A stretch of DNA of 64,000 nucleotides from a bacterium (lineage in GTDB: Bacteria > Myxococcota_A > UBA9160 > UBA4427): positions 62,001 through 126,000 of the forward strand of contig JANSYR010000011.1 in assembly GCA_024742285.1 (NCBI GenBank). Reading direction: 5' to 3'. The position numbers and the translations under genes were made by a program. The notes beneath the pieces are model-generated. The model searched no databases, was not told the DNA's origin, and saw only the letters and a program-made list of their open reading frames with translations. Shown here in pieces: positions 1 to 9,487 of the stretch (position 1 is the stretch's first letter; each line of letters starts with the position of its first letter).

Positions 1-3000
1 CGGCGCGGAGCGAGATCTGTGCGGACAGCGGGCTCGGCTCGATCGCTTCGAGGGCCTGGCGGCAGAGTGCGCGCAGGTCCTCGTCGGGCGCGCGCTCGCT
101 CGCGAGCTCGCAGAGCAGCAGCCACGCGGGCGCCAGCTGCGGGTCCGTCTCCGTCGCGTATTCCAGATGGGTCGTGGCCGTGTCCTTGCGGTCGAGGGCC
201 AGGGCGTGCTCCGCCGCGCGGAAGGCGGCCGCCGCGCGCGTCTCGCGATCCGACGACGCCTCGCTCCATCGCTCCAGGGCACGCATCGCCTCTTCCGGCC
301 GCGCCGCGCGCTCGTGAACACGGACGAGGCCTTCGTGGGCCGACTCGATCGTCCGATCGGCGTCGATCGCGTCCTCGTAGCGGGACCAGGCCGCGTCGAG
401 CAGCTCTTCCGCCTCGAGTCCTCGCGCGATCATCGCGAGGTGCTCGGCGCGGTTCGGATCGTCGCCGCCGAGGTCGAGCCGATGCTCGAGGAGCGGGCGC
501 GCGGCGGTGTAGGCGCCGTCCTCGAAGTGGGCGCAGGCCACGCCTTCGAGGGCTTCGATCTGGTCTCCGTCGAGCTCGAGGGCCTCCTCGAAGAGGCGCC
601 GGCTCGCGTCCTTGTGACCCAGTCGGAGGGCGGCGCGGCCACCGAGCACGGCGACCTCGAGACGCGTCGCGTCGTCGAGGGCTCCCGCGCGGGCGAGCTC
701 GAGGGCGGTCGTCGCTTCGACCTCGGTCTCGTCGTCGAGCTCCAGCGCGCCGGCGACGCGCGCGCGTGCGGCATGCCCTGCGAGGCTCGACGGATCGAGG
801 TCGGTCGCGCGAACGAGCAGGCGATGGGCCGTATCGAGATCGCTTTCCTGGAGACAGGCCGCCGCGGAGATGCAATCCTGCGCCGCGACGTCGTCGGGGG
901 CGTGCTCGGCGGCGCGTTCGAACGCCTCCGCCGCGTCGGTCCACCGCTCGGCCGTGCGGTCGAGCTCCGCGCGCAATCGCCACGCTGCGGAACTCTCCGG
1001 ATCGACGGCGGTCGCGCGTTCGGAACGGGCATGGGCCTCGGTCGCGTCGCCCCGGGCGACGAGGGCGCGGGCCAGCTCGAGGTGGTCTTCGAGCGCCGCG
1101 CCACTGTCCTCGCGGTCGCACCACCGGCCGAAGGTCTCGCAGAACGCGCTGTCGTCGCCTGTGGCTTCGAAGAGCCGAGCCAGCCGGAGCTCGTCGGGGG
1201 CGGCGAGCCGATCGAGGTCCGCGGCCTGCCGATAGGCCTCGATCGCGTCGTCCGGGGCGTCGAGGGCGTCCGCCGACAGACTCGCGAGCCGCAGCCAGAT
1301 CTCTCGCCGTCGCGGGCTCGTCGTCTCGTCGTTGGCCAGGATTTCGAGTTCGCGCCGGTAGAGGTCCGCGGCGGCGACGTGCGCCTGACAGGCTTCGCGG
1401 ACGTCGATCAGGCGGTGGAGCGTCTCGAGGTCGTTCGCGTCGAGGTCGAGGGCGAGCTGATAGCCGGCGGCGGCGCGCTCGCCTGCGCCGAGGCGCTGCC
1501 AGCAGAGGTCGCCGAGGCGGCGGGCGAGGACGATTCGTTCGTTGCGTTCGAGCCGGTCGGCCTCGTGGTACTCGGCTTCGAGCGCCCCGGCGACGGCTTC
1601 CCAGTCGCGCAGACGCTCGCTCGTCCGTCGCTGGCCGCGAATCGCGGCGCGCCGCAGCTCGCGGTCGCCTTCGGCTTCGCGATAGGCCTCGCGGGCGCCG
1701 GCCAGGTCGAGGAGCGCTTCTTCCCGGAGGCGTGCGAGCTCGAGCCAGTCGGCCGGCCCGCCCTGGCCGCGATCGAGATGTGCGGCCAACTCGACCGCGA
1801 GCTCGGGGCGTCGGCCCGTCCGGCGGAGCAGCGCGCGAAGGCGGGCGTGGTGTTCGGGCGTCGCGCGGTCTTCGTCGCGACACAGGACGCGCAGGTGGGC
1901 GAGGGCGCGATCGGCGTCGCCCATCAGCTCGTCCCAGGTCCGCGCCAGCTCTTCGCGCAGATAGCGCTCGAACTCCGGCGGCGTGTTCTCGGCGACGCTC
2001 GGCTCGCCTTCGATCAGCGAGAGCTCCGCCTCCGCAGTCTGGATCCAGGCGTCGTGCCGGCCGGCGGCTCGCAGGGCGGCCTCGAGGGCGCCCAGCGCCG
2101 CCATCCGGTCGAGGGGCTCGTCTTCGGCTTCGACGTTCGCCTCGAGGTGCGGGACCGCACGCTCGGGCTTGGCGAGGTCGACGCAGTAGAGCGAAGCGAG
2201 GGCGCGGCGGAGTTCGGTGCGCTCGCCGGCGGGAAGGCGTTCGACGCGTGCCTCGAGGATCTCCGCGCGCTCGCCAGGGCGACCCATGAGGTCGAGCAGG
2301 CGATCGAGCTCGCCGAGAATCTCGTCGGGGTCGTGCGTGAGAGCGAGCGCATCCCGATAGGCGCCGATCGCGCGGCCCGGTGCGTGGAGCTCGCGTTCGA
2401 GCAGGCGGGCGCGCTGGAGGTGCAGCTCGCAGCGTTCCCCGTCCGTCGCGCGAAGCGAGAGCTCCTCGTCGAGGGCGCGCAGGGCGGCTTCGAAGCGGCC
2501 GGCCCGGCGATGGACTTCGGCGAGGCGCGCGAAGATCTCCGGATCCTCGGGTCGCTCTTCGCGCAGGCGGTTCAGCCAGGGCAGCGAAGCGTCGGGGCTG
2601 ACCTGCGACCAGGCGATCTCCGCCGCCTCCTCGTAGAGGCGTACGCGCTCTGCGGCGGGCGATTCCATCGCCTCGACGAAGAGACAGTCGAGGACCGCGG
2701 GCCAACGCTCGAGGCGCTCGAGCTGCGCGCGCAGGGCGCTGCGCAGGCTCGCCCGTTGTCGATCGAAGGAGAGCGCCTCGCGGTAGCTGAGCACCGCCTG
2801 CTCCGGACTGGCGAGCTCCTCGGCGAGGAGTCGGGCGCGGCGTTCGAGGATCGAGGCGCGTTCCTCGTCCGGCAGCGTCGTGCCGAGGGCGCGATCGAGG
2901 AGCGAGAGCAGGCGCCGAGGATCATCGACGCGCTCGGCGAGCTCGAGGGCGTGCTGGAAGGCATCGCGGTGCTGCGGATGCGAGTCGAGGATCGACTCGA

Positions 3001-6000
3001 GATGGTGGAGGGCCTCGTCGGGCTCGCCGCGTTCGTCTGCGTGGAGTCGCGCGAGCTGAAGGCGAATCCCGATCGCCTCGTCTTCGCGCGCGAAGGGCAG
3101 ACGCTTCTCGAGGAGCTCGGCGAGGGGTTCGGACTCGCCCTCGTGCTCGTAGATCTCGATCAGCGCGTCTTCGATCTCACGATCGTCCGGCGAGTCGACG
3201 GCCGCCGCGCGATACGCCCTCGCTGCGGCGTCGTAGTGGCCGAGCGCGTGCTCGGCGCGACCCAGGCGTACGCGCCAGGCGAGGGGGTCGGCGCGGACGT
3301 CGTCCCGCTCGAGCACCTGTCGCGAGAGCGCCGCCAGAGCGGACGGGTCCTCGGCTCGCTCGTAGAGCTCGGCGAGCGGGTCGGCGATCGTCGCCCGTGC
3401 TCCGAGCCCTTCCAGGGCGGCTTCGAAATGCGGTCGCGCGCGCGCGTCGTCCGCGAGGCGATCCGCATAGAGGGTCGCGAGGCGCAGGCGCAGATCGTGG
3501 GCATCGGCCGTCGAGTGGTCGCTCAGGTTCGACAGTCGCGCTTCGAGGATCCGCGAGGTCTCGTCGTGACGGTCCGATCGCGAATAGTGGAGCGCGAGGA
3601 CCTCCGCCGCTTCGGCGTGGGTCGGATCGATCTCCAGCACGCGTTCGTAGTGGGCATAGGCCGCCTCCACGTCGCGGTCGTCGGGGCGCTCGTCGTCGTC
3701 CAGGTAGAGGCGGGCGGCGTTGACGCGAAGGGTGAACTCGCGCGGCTCGTCCGGTTCCGCGGCGAGCTCGGCCTCGACGACGCGCAACCAGTCTCCCGGT
3801 CGGTTCAGCTCGTTGCCGTAGAGGTCCGCGAGCTGTTGCCACACGTGGACCCGGTCCGTCGAGCGCTCGGCGATCCGTTCCAGCTGCTCGGCGCAGCCGG
3901 ACAGGTCCTGGAGCCGGTCGCGGCACAGCGTCGCGATCTGCTCGCGGAGTGCGATCTCGTCCTCGCCGCTCGTCTGCGGGATGCGGTCGAGGAGGTGGTC
4001 GCGCAGCGCTTCCCACTCGCCGAGTGCCTCGAAGAGACGCTCGAGCCGACGGTCGGCGGCGTCCGCTGCCGGCGCCTCCGGGTAGTCCCGAAGGATCCGT
4101 TCGTAGAGCTCGCAGGCGCGCTGTCGCTCGCCGAGGGCCTCTTCCGTGATCGTCGCGCGTTCGAGCTCGAGGGCCGCACGCGTTTCGTCGTTGTCGGCCC
4201 AGCCCGCGCGTCGCTCGAGCAGGTCGCAGAGCCCCGCGGCGTCGTCCCCGCCGCGCAGGGCGCGTTCGAGCAGGTCGAGGATTTCGTCGCTGTCGGGGTG
4301 ACGTTCGTGGAGGGCCGCGAAGATCTCGGCGGCCTCGTCGCAATGGCCGAGCGAATCGAGGAGTAGCGTCGCCCGACGCAGGTCCAGCTCGAAGGCCTCG
4401 TCCGACTCGTCGCCGAGCTGCAGACGACGCGTGTCGAGAAGGTGCGACAGCTCGGCATAGCGTCCCGCCAGCTCGAGCAGCGCTTCGAGCTTGCCAGGTG
4501 CTTCCGCCGGGCAGTCGGGCAGCTCGACCAGGCGCCAACGAACGACGATCGCCGTGTCGAGGTCGCCGAGCGGATCCTGAAGCGTGGCGGCGAGTTCCTC
4601 GAGCGGCTCGGCCCGGGATTCCTCCGGCAGGCGATCCGCCAGCAGTCGGAGCACGCGCACGAGATCCTGAGGACGGTCCAACGCGCGATAGACGTCGCAG
4701 AGCGAGGTCAGAATCTTGTCGTCGTCGGGCTGGGCTTCGAGCGCCTGCTCGAGCGCGGCGGCCGCTTCGGTGCCCTCGCCGAGCTCGCGATGGATCGCCG
4801 CTTGCCGCAGCAGCGCTTCGATGCGCTCGGCACCCGAGCGCAGCCTCGCCAGGGTGCGTCGGGAATCGACCTCCGCACGGGGGCGTTCGAGTCGCTGCTC
4901 GAGGTCGGCGCGTGCCGCCCAGGCGGCGTCGCTCCCGGAGGCGAGGTCGGTCCATCGCGTGATCCAGCCGAGGGCGCCTTCGAGATCGCCGCGGTCTTCG
5001 AGGAGGGGGGCTGCGCAGCGGGCCAGCGCGCCCATCTCGTCGCCGTCGCGGAGATCGACGGCCTCGCGGGCACAGACTTCGAGCAGCAGGTCCGGGTCGT
5101 CGCTGGCGTCCGCGATCGCGCGCAGGCCGCGCAGGGCCGGGGCGTTGCGATCGTCCTTCGCGAGCGCCCGGTCGAAGAGCGCGCGGGCCGCCGTCGCGTC
5201 GTCGAAGTGATCGACGAGGAGCTGACCCTGTCGCGCGAGGAGGTCCGCCTCGGCGTCCTCGCCCTCGGCGCCGATGGCGACGTCGAGGACCTCCCGAAGC
5301 GCGTTCCAATCGTCGAGCTTGCGGTGGAGGCGCTCGAGGGCATCGAGGGCGGGGCCTGCACCGGGCTCGAGGTCGAAGGCACGTCGCCAGGTCTGCCCGG
5401 CGGTCGCATCCTCGCCGAGATCCTCTTCCTGGATCGCCGCGAGCTCCCGCAGCATTCCGGCACGGGTCGCCGGGTCCTGACTTCCGTCGAGGGCCGTCAG
5501 GGTCTCGAGGACCTCGGCGAGCTCGAGCTTGGCGCCGTCGTCCCGCAGGAGCCGGGCCTGGAGGAGCAGCACGCGCTCGTCGTCCGGTCCTTCCCGATCC
5601 GCGGCGCGTCGGATCGCGGCGAGGGCTTCCTCGGTGTGGCCGAAGTCTGCGTGGAGCTCGGCCGCTTCGATCAGGGCCGACTGGGGCGTGTGGCGACCCG
5701 CGACCTCGAGCAGCTGGTCGAGATGGGCCAGGAGTGCGTCGCGATCTCCGTCCGCACGCTCGACGTCGCACGCGGCGAGCAGGACGGAGGCGTCCTCGGC
5801 GTTGAGCTCCGTCGCGCGGTCGACCCACGCGCGGGCCCGTGCGGGGGAGCCGAGATGGTTCAGCTGGATCTGACTCGCCTCGACGGCGATGGCCGCGCGG
5901 CTGCGAGCGCCGCTCGCGAGATCGAATCGACTCTCGAGCAGCTCGGAGACCGTGGACCAGTCCTCGGCTTCGGTCGCGAGGAGCAGCGACCACTCGACGG

Positions 6001-6715
6001 CGGCCGCCTGGAACGGATCGTCCTCGAGCGCGGACTTGAAGCAGCGGCGGGCGCGGGCGCGTTCGTCGAGGGGGCCGGCGAGCAGGGTTCCGAGCGTGAT
6101 CCAGACCGGGGCCCGTTCGGGGCCGCGCAGGCGGTCGGTGAGCCGCTCGAGGATCGTGGCGGCATCGCGCAGCCGACCCGCCTCCTGATGGATCGCCGCC
6201 AGGCCTTCCAGCGCGGCGGGGAAATCCGGGTCCGATTCGAGGGCGCGTTCGAACGCGTTCCGGGCCTCTTCGGGATCCCCGAGATGTTCCTTCCACGTGC
6301 GGCCGAGCTCGGACTCGAAGGCGGCCCGCTCGTAGGGCGGCATCGAGGTCTGGCTCTCGAGCTCCGCGATCTGCAGGACCATGTCCCACTGGGCGCGGCG
6401 TTCGTGCATTCCGCGAAGCTGGCGAAGCGCGGGACGATTGGTCGGGTCGAGCCGCGCGAGCTCCCAGTAGATCTCGGTCGCGGCGTCGACGTCGAGGACG
6501 CGCTCCTCGAGGATCTGTCCGAGCCGGAAGAGCAGCGGGCTCTTCTGGGAGAGGTCGTCGGCGATCGAGGGCGCGGCGATGCGTGCGCGATACAGTTGCT
6601 CGAGCGCGTCCCAGTCGCCTTCGAGGAAGTAGTGCTCCTCGAGCGCCTCGAACGCCCGGCGATCGTCGGGGTGGGCCTGGAAGATCTTCTGTTGCGCGTC
6701 GAGACCGGTGGCCAA
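1..6715 (-). CDS. Giant tetratricopeptide-repeat protein, 3' end outside window
   Basis: One minus-strand frame appears open from a TTG start at 6715 to the window edge, giving at least 2,238 residues. I checked the translation at both ends and at several points between, not every codon. It begins L-A-T-G-L-D-A-Q-Q-K-I-F and is made almost wholly of helical repeats with the TPR spacing (A-L-E-x-L, A-x-x-x-F-E-R-A-L, D-P). A GAGG Shine-Dalgarno lies about six bases upstream of the TTG. No ATG fits, and the overlapping long frames on the plus strand and in the other minus frames read as arginine-rich GC shadows. No catalytic domain or signal peptide is visible in the part seen. TPR proteins of this size usually act as scaffolds; the partner is unknown. 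Codon use matches the surrounding core genes. Confidence 0.85.
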   Translation of the reverse strand, partial: MATGLDAQQKIFQAHPDDRRAFEALEEHYFLEGDWDALEQLYRARIAAPSIADDLSQKSPLLFRLGQILEERVLDVDAATEIYWELARLDPTNRPALRQLRGMHERRAQWDMVLQIAELESQTSMPPYERAAFESELGRTWKEHLGDPEEARNAFERALESDPDFPAALEGLAAIHQEAGRLRDAATILERLTDRLRGPERAPVWITLGTLLAGPLDERARARRCFKSALEDDPFQAAAVEWSLLLATEAEDWSTVSELLESRFDLASGARSRAAIAVEASQIQLNHLGSPARARAWVDRATELNAEDASVLLAACDVERADGDRDALLAHLDQLLEVAGRHTPQSALIEAAELHADFGHTEEALAAIRRAADREGPDDERVLLLQARLLRDDGAKLELAEVLETLTALDGSQDPATRAGMLRELAAIQEEDLGEDATAGQTWRRAFDLEPGAGPALDALERLHRKLDDWNALREVLDVAIGAEGEDAEADLLARQGQLLVDHFDDATAARALFDRALAKDDRNAPALRGLRAIADASDDPDLLLEVCAREAVDLRDGDEMGALARCAAPLLEDRGDLEGALGWITRWTDLASGSDAAWAARADLEQRLERPRAEVDSRRTLARLRSGAERIEALLRQAAIHRELGEGTEAAAALEQALEAQPDDDKILTSLCDVYRALDRPQDLVRVLRLLADRLPEESRAEPLEELAATLQDPLGDLDTAIVVRWRLVELPDCPAEAPGKLEALLELAGRYAELSHLLDTRRLQLGDESDEAFELDLRRATLLLDSLGHCDEAAEIFAALHERHPDSDEILDLLERALRGGDDAAGLCDLLERRAGWADNDETRAALELERATITEEALGERQRACELYERILRDYPEAPAADAADRRLERLFEALGEWEALRDHLLDRIPQTSGEDEIALREQIATLCRDRLQDLSGCAEQLERIAERSTDRVHVWQQLADLYGNELNRPGDWLRVVEAELAAEPDEPREFTLRVNAARLYLDDDERPDDRDVEAAYAHYERVLEIDPTHAEAAEVLALHYSRSDRHDETSRILEARLSNLSDHSTADAHDLRLRLATLYADRLADDARARPHFEAALEGLGARATIADPLAELYERAEDPSALAALSRQVLERDDVRADPLAWRVRLGRAEHALGHYDAAARAYRAAAVDSPDDREIEDALIEIYEHEGESEPLAELLEKRLPFAREDEAIGIRLQLARLHADERGEPDEALHHLESILDSHPQHRDAFQHALELAERVDDPRRLLSLLDRALGTTLPDEERASILERRARLLAEELASPEQAVLSYREALSFDRQRASLRSALRAQLERLERWPAVLDCLFVEAMESPAAERVRLYEEAAEIAWSQVSPDASLPWLNRLREERPEDPEIFARLAEVHRRAGRFEAALRALDEELSLRATDGERCELHLQRARLLERELHAPGRAIGAYRDALALTHDPDEILGELDRLLDLMGRPGERAEILEARVERLPAGERTELRRALASLYCVDLAKPERAVPHLEANVEAEDEPLDRMAALGALEAALRAAGRHDAWIQTAEAELSLIEGEPSVAENTPPEFERYLREELARTWDELMGDADRALAHLRVLCRDEDRATPEHHARLRALLRRTGRRPELAVELAAHLDRGQGGPADWLELARLREEALLDLAGAREAYREAEGDRELRRAAIRGQRRTSERLRDWEAVAGALEAEYHEADRLERNERIVLARRLGDLCWQRLGAGERAAAGYQLALDLDANDLETLHRLIDVREACQAHVAAADLYRRELEILANDETTSPRRREIWLRLASLSADALDAPDDAIEAYRQAADLDRLAAPDELRLARLFEATGDDSAFCETFGRWCDREDSGAALEDHLELARALVARGDATEAHARSERATAVDPESSAAWRLRAELDRTAERWTDAAEAFERAAEHAPDDVAAQDCISAAACLQESDLDTAHRLLVRATDLDPSSLAGHAARARVAGALELDDETEVEATTALELARAGALDDATRLEVAVLGGRAALRLGHKDASRRLFEEALELDGDQIEALEGVACAHFEDGAYTAARPLLEHRLDLGGDDPNRAEHLAMIARGLEAEELLDAAWSRYEDAIDADRTIESAHEGLVRVHERAARPEEAMRALERWSEASSDRETRAAAAFRAAEHALALDRKDTATTHLEYATETDPQLAPAWLLLCELASERAPDEDLRALCRQALEAIEPSPLSAQISLRA

Positions 6716-6833
6716 CGTTGCCTCTCGTAGGTCGGGTCAGGGGTTCTCCGGACGTATCTATCGGCCTGTCCGGGGCAGCGCTTGACGACGGATTTCACGT
6801 GGTGATCCGGGGGGATCCGGTCCCGAGGCGCGA

Positions 6834-7349
6834 GTGGGAGAGCGGTTGGACGAGCTCGCGGGAGAGCGGAAGGGCCGAGGGGAAGAAGCCTCGATCGCGG
6901 AGGCCATCGCGACCCTGGCCGGGCGGGCGATGGACGCCCCCTGGAGTGCCGGGCAGATCCGGGAGGCCCTGGCTTCGCCCCGCGCCAGTCTGATGTGTCA
7001 GGAGGATGAAGACGGCGCGATGGTCGGCTTCGTCCTCGGTCGCCGGGTCGACCGGGACCTGGTCGAGATCGACCTGGTGGCGGTCGACCCGGACCGGCGC
7101 CGACGAGGGATCGGGTGCGCGCTGCTCGAAGAGCTGATCGCCGCGGAAGGCGAGGGCGGGGTGACCACGTTCCGGCTCGAGCTCGCCGCGCGCAATGCGG
7201 CGGCCGCCGCGCTCTATGCAGCCGTCGGATTCGTGGTCGTCGGTCGGCGGGCACGCTATTACCCCGACGGCGACGACGCCCTGTTGCTGACCTGGACCGC
7301 GGAGGACGCGGCGGCGGAGACGGGGCGCGACGGACGGAGGGGGGAGTGA
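6834..7349 (+). CDS. rimI: RimI-like ribosomal protein S18 N-acetyltransferase (GNAT family)
   Basis: This 171-residue protein has a GNAT fold. Acetyl-CoA motif A is seen as RRRRGIGCALLEEL near residue 88. The C-terminal RimI signature follows, with ARNAAAAALYAAVGF and then ARYYPDGDDALLL. RimI acetylates the N-terminal alanine of ribosomal protein S18. The start is GTG at 6834; the first 25 or so residues are not conserved-looking, so a slightly later start is possible. The stop overlaps the GTG of pyrK (GTGA), so the two are translationally coupled and probably form one transcription unit with pyrD. A generic GNAT role cannot be excluded. Confidence 0.8.
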   Translation: MGERLDELAGERKGRGEEASIAEAIATLAGRAMDAPWSAGQIREALASPRASLMCQEDEDGAMVGFVLGRRVDRDLVEIDLVAVDPDRRRRGIGCALLEELIAAEGEGGVTTFRLELAARNAAAAALYAAVGFVVVGRRARYYPDGDDALLLTWTAEDAAAETGRDGRRGE

Positions 7350-8212
7350 GCGCGAACGGGCCGATCGTCTCGAGCGTTCCCGCGGCGCATGCCCCCATTC
7401 GTGGACACGGCGAGGTCGTTTCGAACGTCGTCGATGGAAACGGGCGCAAGCTCCGACTGCGCGTCGAGGGCTGGCCCGGCGCGTCCCCCGGCCAGTTCGT
7501 GATGGTCGGCGCCGGGCCGGAGTCGAGCGTGCCGCGGCGGGATCCGTTGCTGCCTCGACCGATGGCGGTCTTTCGTGATCTCGGTCCCGACGGCGAGGCG
7601 ACCCGCGAGGTGGAGCTCCTCTATCGCGTCGTGGGCCGTGGAACGACGCTGCTCGCGGAAGCGGAGGAGGGCGACACCGTGTCGATCGTCGGTCCCCTCG
7701 GCGAGAGCTTTCCCGTCGATGGGGGAACCGGGCCGGCCCTCCTCGCCGGCGGCGGCACCGGAATCGCCTCTCTCTACGAGCTCGCGCGCGCCCTCGCTGC
7801 GCAGGGTCGGGAGACCGTCGTCATGCTCGGTGCGCGAGGCGAGCAGGACCTGATCGGACGGGGCGACTTCGCGGCCCTCGCGACCGAGGGCATCGAGCTG
7901 GTCTGCGCGACCGAGGACGGGAGCGTGGGCGTGGCGGGCTTCGTCACGGTGCCCCTCGGCGAGCGTCTCGCCGCGGCGGGCGCCGAGGCGACGGTCTTCG
8001 CCGTCGGCCCGACGCCGATGATGCGTGCCTGCGCGGATCTCGCGGCAGCGGCGGGAGCGCCTTGCCTCGTCTCCCTCGAGAATCCGATGGCCTGCGGCTT
8101 CGGCGTCTGTCTCGGCTGCGCGGCGCCCCGCGCAGAAGGCGGCTTCTCGCTCGTCTGCAAGGCGGGCCCGGTCTTCGATGCCCGGGAGATCGCCTGGGAG
8201 GGACTGCCGTGA
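7346..8212 (+). CDS. pyrK: Dihydroorotate dehydrogenase B, electron transfer subunit
   Basis: PyrK carries electrons from the FMN of PyrD to NAD through FAD and a [2Fe-2S] cluster in de novo pyrimidine synthesis. The 288-residue product has the ferredoxin-reductase layout: a beta-barrel with the FAD motif RPMAVF, a nucleotide-binding stretch LLAGGGTGIASLYELA, and a C-terminal cluster motif with cysteines in MACGFGVCLGCA plus a fourth in SLVCKAG. The GTG start at 7346 overlaps the rimI stop. Its own stop overlaps the GTG of pyrD. The pairing with pyrD immediately downstream confirms the class 1B assignment. Confidence 0.92.
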   Translation: MSANGPIVSSVPAAHAPIRGHGEVVSNVVDGNGRKLRLRVEGWPGASPGQFVMVGAGPESSVPRRDPLLPRPMAVFRDLGPDGEATREVELLYRVVGRGTTLLAEAEEGDTVSIVGPLGESFPVDGGTGPALLAGGGTGIASLYELARALAAQGRETVVMLGARGEQDLIGRGDFAALATEGIELVCATEDGSVGVAGFVTVPLGERLAAAGAEATVFAVGPTPMMRACADLAAAAGAPCLVSLENPMACGFGVCLGCAAPRAEGGFSLVCKAGPVFDAREIAWEGLP

Positions 8213-9132
8213 ACGTGGCCGACGTCGATCCTCGCGTCGAGCTCGCCGGCATCCCCCTGCGCAACGCCGTCCTGACGGCGAGCGGGACCTTCGGCTACGG
8301 AACCGAGTTCGCGCCCTTTCTCGATCTCGAGAAGATCGGCGGCTTCGTGGCGAAGAGCCTGACCCTGGAGCCGCGCTTCGGAAATCCGCCGCCCCGGATC
8401 GGCGAGACGCCGAGCGGAATGCTGAACGCCATCAGCATCGAGAACGTCGGGGTGAAGGCCTTCCTCGAGGAGAAGCTCCCCGCACTTCCGGCGGGCGTGG
8501 TCGTGATCGCGAGCGCCTTCGGCACCGCACCCGAGCAGTACGCCGAGCTCGCCGCCCGGGTGTCGCCCCATCCGCGGATCGCCGGGATCGAGATCAACGC
8601 GTCGTGCCCCCACGTGAAGGCGGGCGGGATCGAGTTCGGCCAGGACCCGCAGCTGCTCGGCGAGCTCGTGCGCACGGTCCGCGCGGCGACCGAGGGACCG
8701 CTCCTGGTGAAGCTCTCGCCGAACGTCACGCGGATCGCCGACATGGCGAAGGTCTGCGAGGACGAGGGCGCCGACGGCATCTCCCTGATCAATGCGGTCC
8801 AGGCGATGGAGATCGACGTGCGGACGCGCAAGCCGATCCTGTCGAACGTGCTCGGCGGCCTGAGCGGTCCGGCCATCCGACCGATCGCTCTACGCATGGT
8901 CTACCAGGCGGCCCAGGTCGTGAACATCCCGATCTGCGGCATCGGCGGCATCAGCCACGCCGAGGACGCCGTCAAGTTCCTTCTCTGCGGGGCCTCCGCG
9001 ATCCAGGTCGGGACCCTCAACTACCTGGAGCCCGGCGCCGCCGAACGGATCGCGCAGGGGATCGCGCAGTACGCCGCCGACCACGGCTTCGCGCGCGTGG
9101 CCGACCTGACCGGCGCCCTCGAGCTCGGCTGA
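8209..9132 (+). CDS. pyrD: Dihydroorotate dehydrogenase, class 1B catalytic subunit
   Basis: This 307-residue FMN enzyme oxidises dihydroorotate to orotate. The N-terminal LRNAVLTASGTFGYG, the catalytic cysteine in NASCPHVKAGG (the class 1 base, in place of the class 2 serine), LVKLSPNV, and the phosphate-binding GIGGISHAEDA and GASAIQVGT motifs are all present. The GTG start at 8209 overlaps the pyrK stop (GTGA). PyrK and PyrD are expected to form a heterotetramer in the cytoplasm. Length and motifs are normal for the family. Confidence 0.95.
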   Translation: MNVADVDPRVELAGIPLRNAVLTASGTFGYGTEFAPFLDLEKIGGFVAKSLTLEPRFGNPPPRIGETPSGMLNAISIENVGVKAFLEEKLPALPAGVVVIASAFGTAPEQYAELAARVSPHPRIAGIEINASCPHVKAGGIEFGQDPQLLGELVRTVRAATEGPLLVKLSPNVTRIADMAKVCEDEGADGISLINAVQAMEIDVRTRKPILSNVLGGLSGPAIRPIALRMVYQAAQVVNIPICGIGGISHAEDAVKFLLCGASAIQVGTLNYLEPGAAERIAQGIAQYAADHGFARVADLTGALELG

Positions 9133-9187
9133 GCCCCCTCGCTGCGCCGGCTTTCCCCGGGGTATAGGATTCGAGAAGTGGCCGAAG

Positions 9188-9214
9188 TTGCCATTCCTCG
9201 CACCTTCCTATAAT
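9188..9214 (+). promoter_or_regulatory. Sigma70-like promoter for rimP-nusA-infB
   Basis: TTGCCA at 9188-9193 and a perfect TATAAT at 9209-9214 are separated by 15 bases, slightly short. They sit in the 355-base gap between pyrD and rimP, where no other gene is seen. The box would start a transcript with a leader of roughly 270 bases before rimP. Confidence 0.55.
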
Positions 9215-9487
9215 TTGCGCGGGCTTTCGAGGCGCCCTGCGCCTGGAAGGTGAAAGCTTTTCGGGTCGATCGATCGACGGAATCCCTCTCGGGGGGCGCC
9301 CGAGGTCGATGGGAACCAACCGGGAAAGTGGGCGTTTCGTCCGCTTTTTTTCGTTTTGGCGCCTGGGTTTACGCGATCTCGCCGAGAAGCGCGAAAGAAG
9401 TGCTGATGCCGGGTCAGGTGGTGGGGTCCGGACCGACGAGGGAGGAAGGAAGCGATCTATCGAGACATCCCGGAGGAGCTGCGCGCG

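Noticed and set aside
167-4366. Very long plus-strand frame over the TPR gene
   Set aside because: It is the complement of a repeat-rich, GC-rich gene; its product is a low-complexity E/R/V/G sequence with no fold, while the minus frame gives clean TPR repeats.
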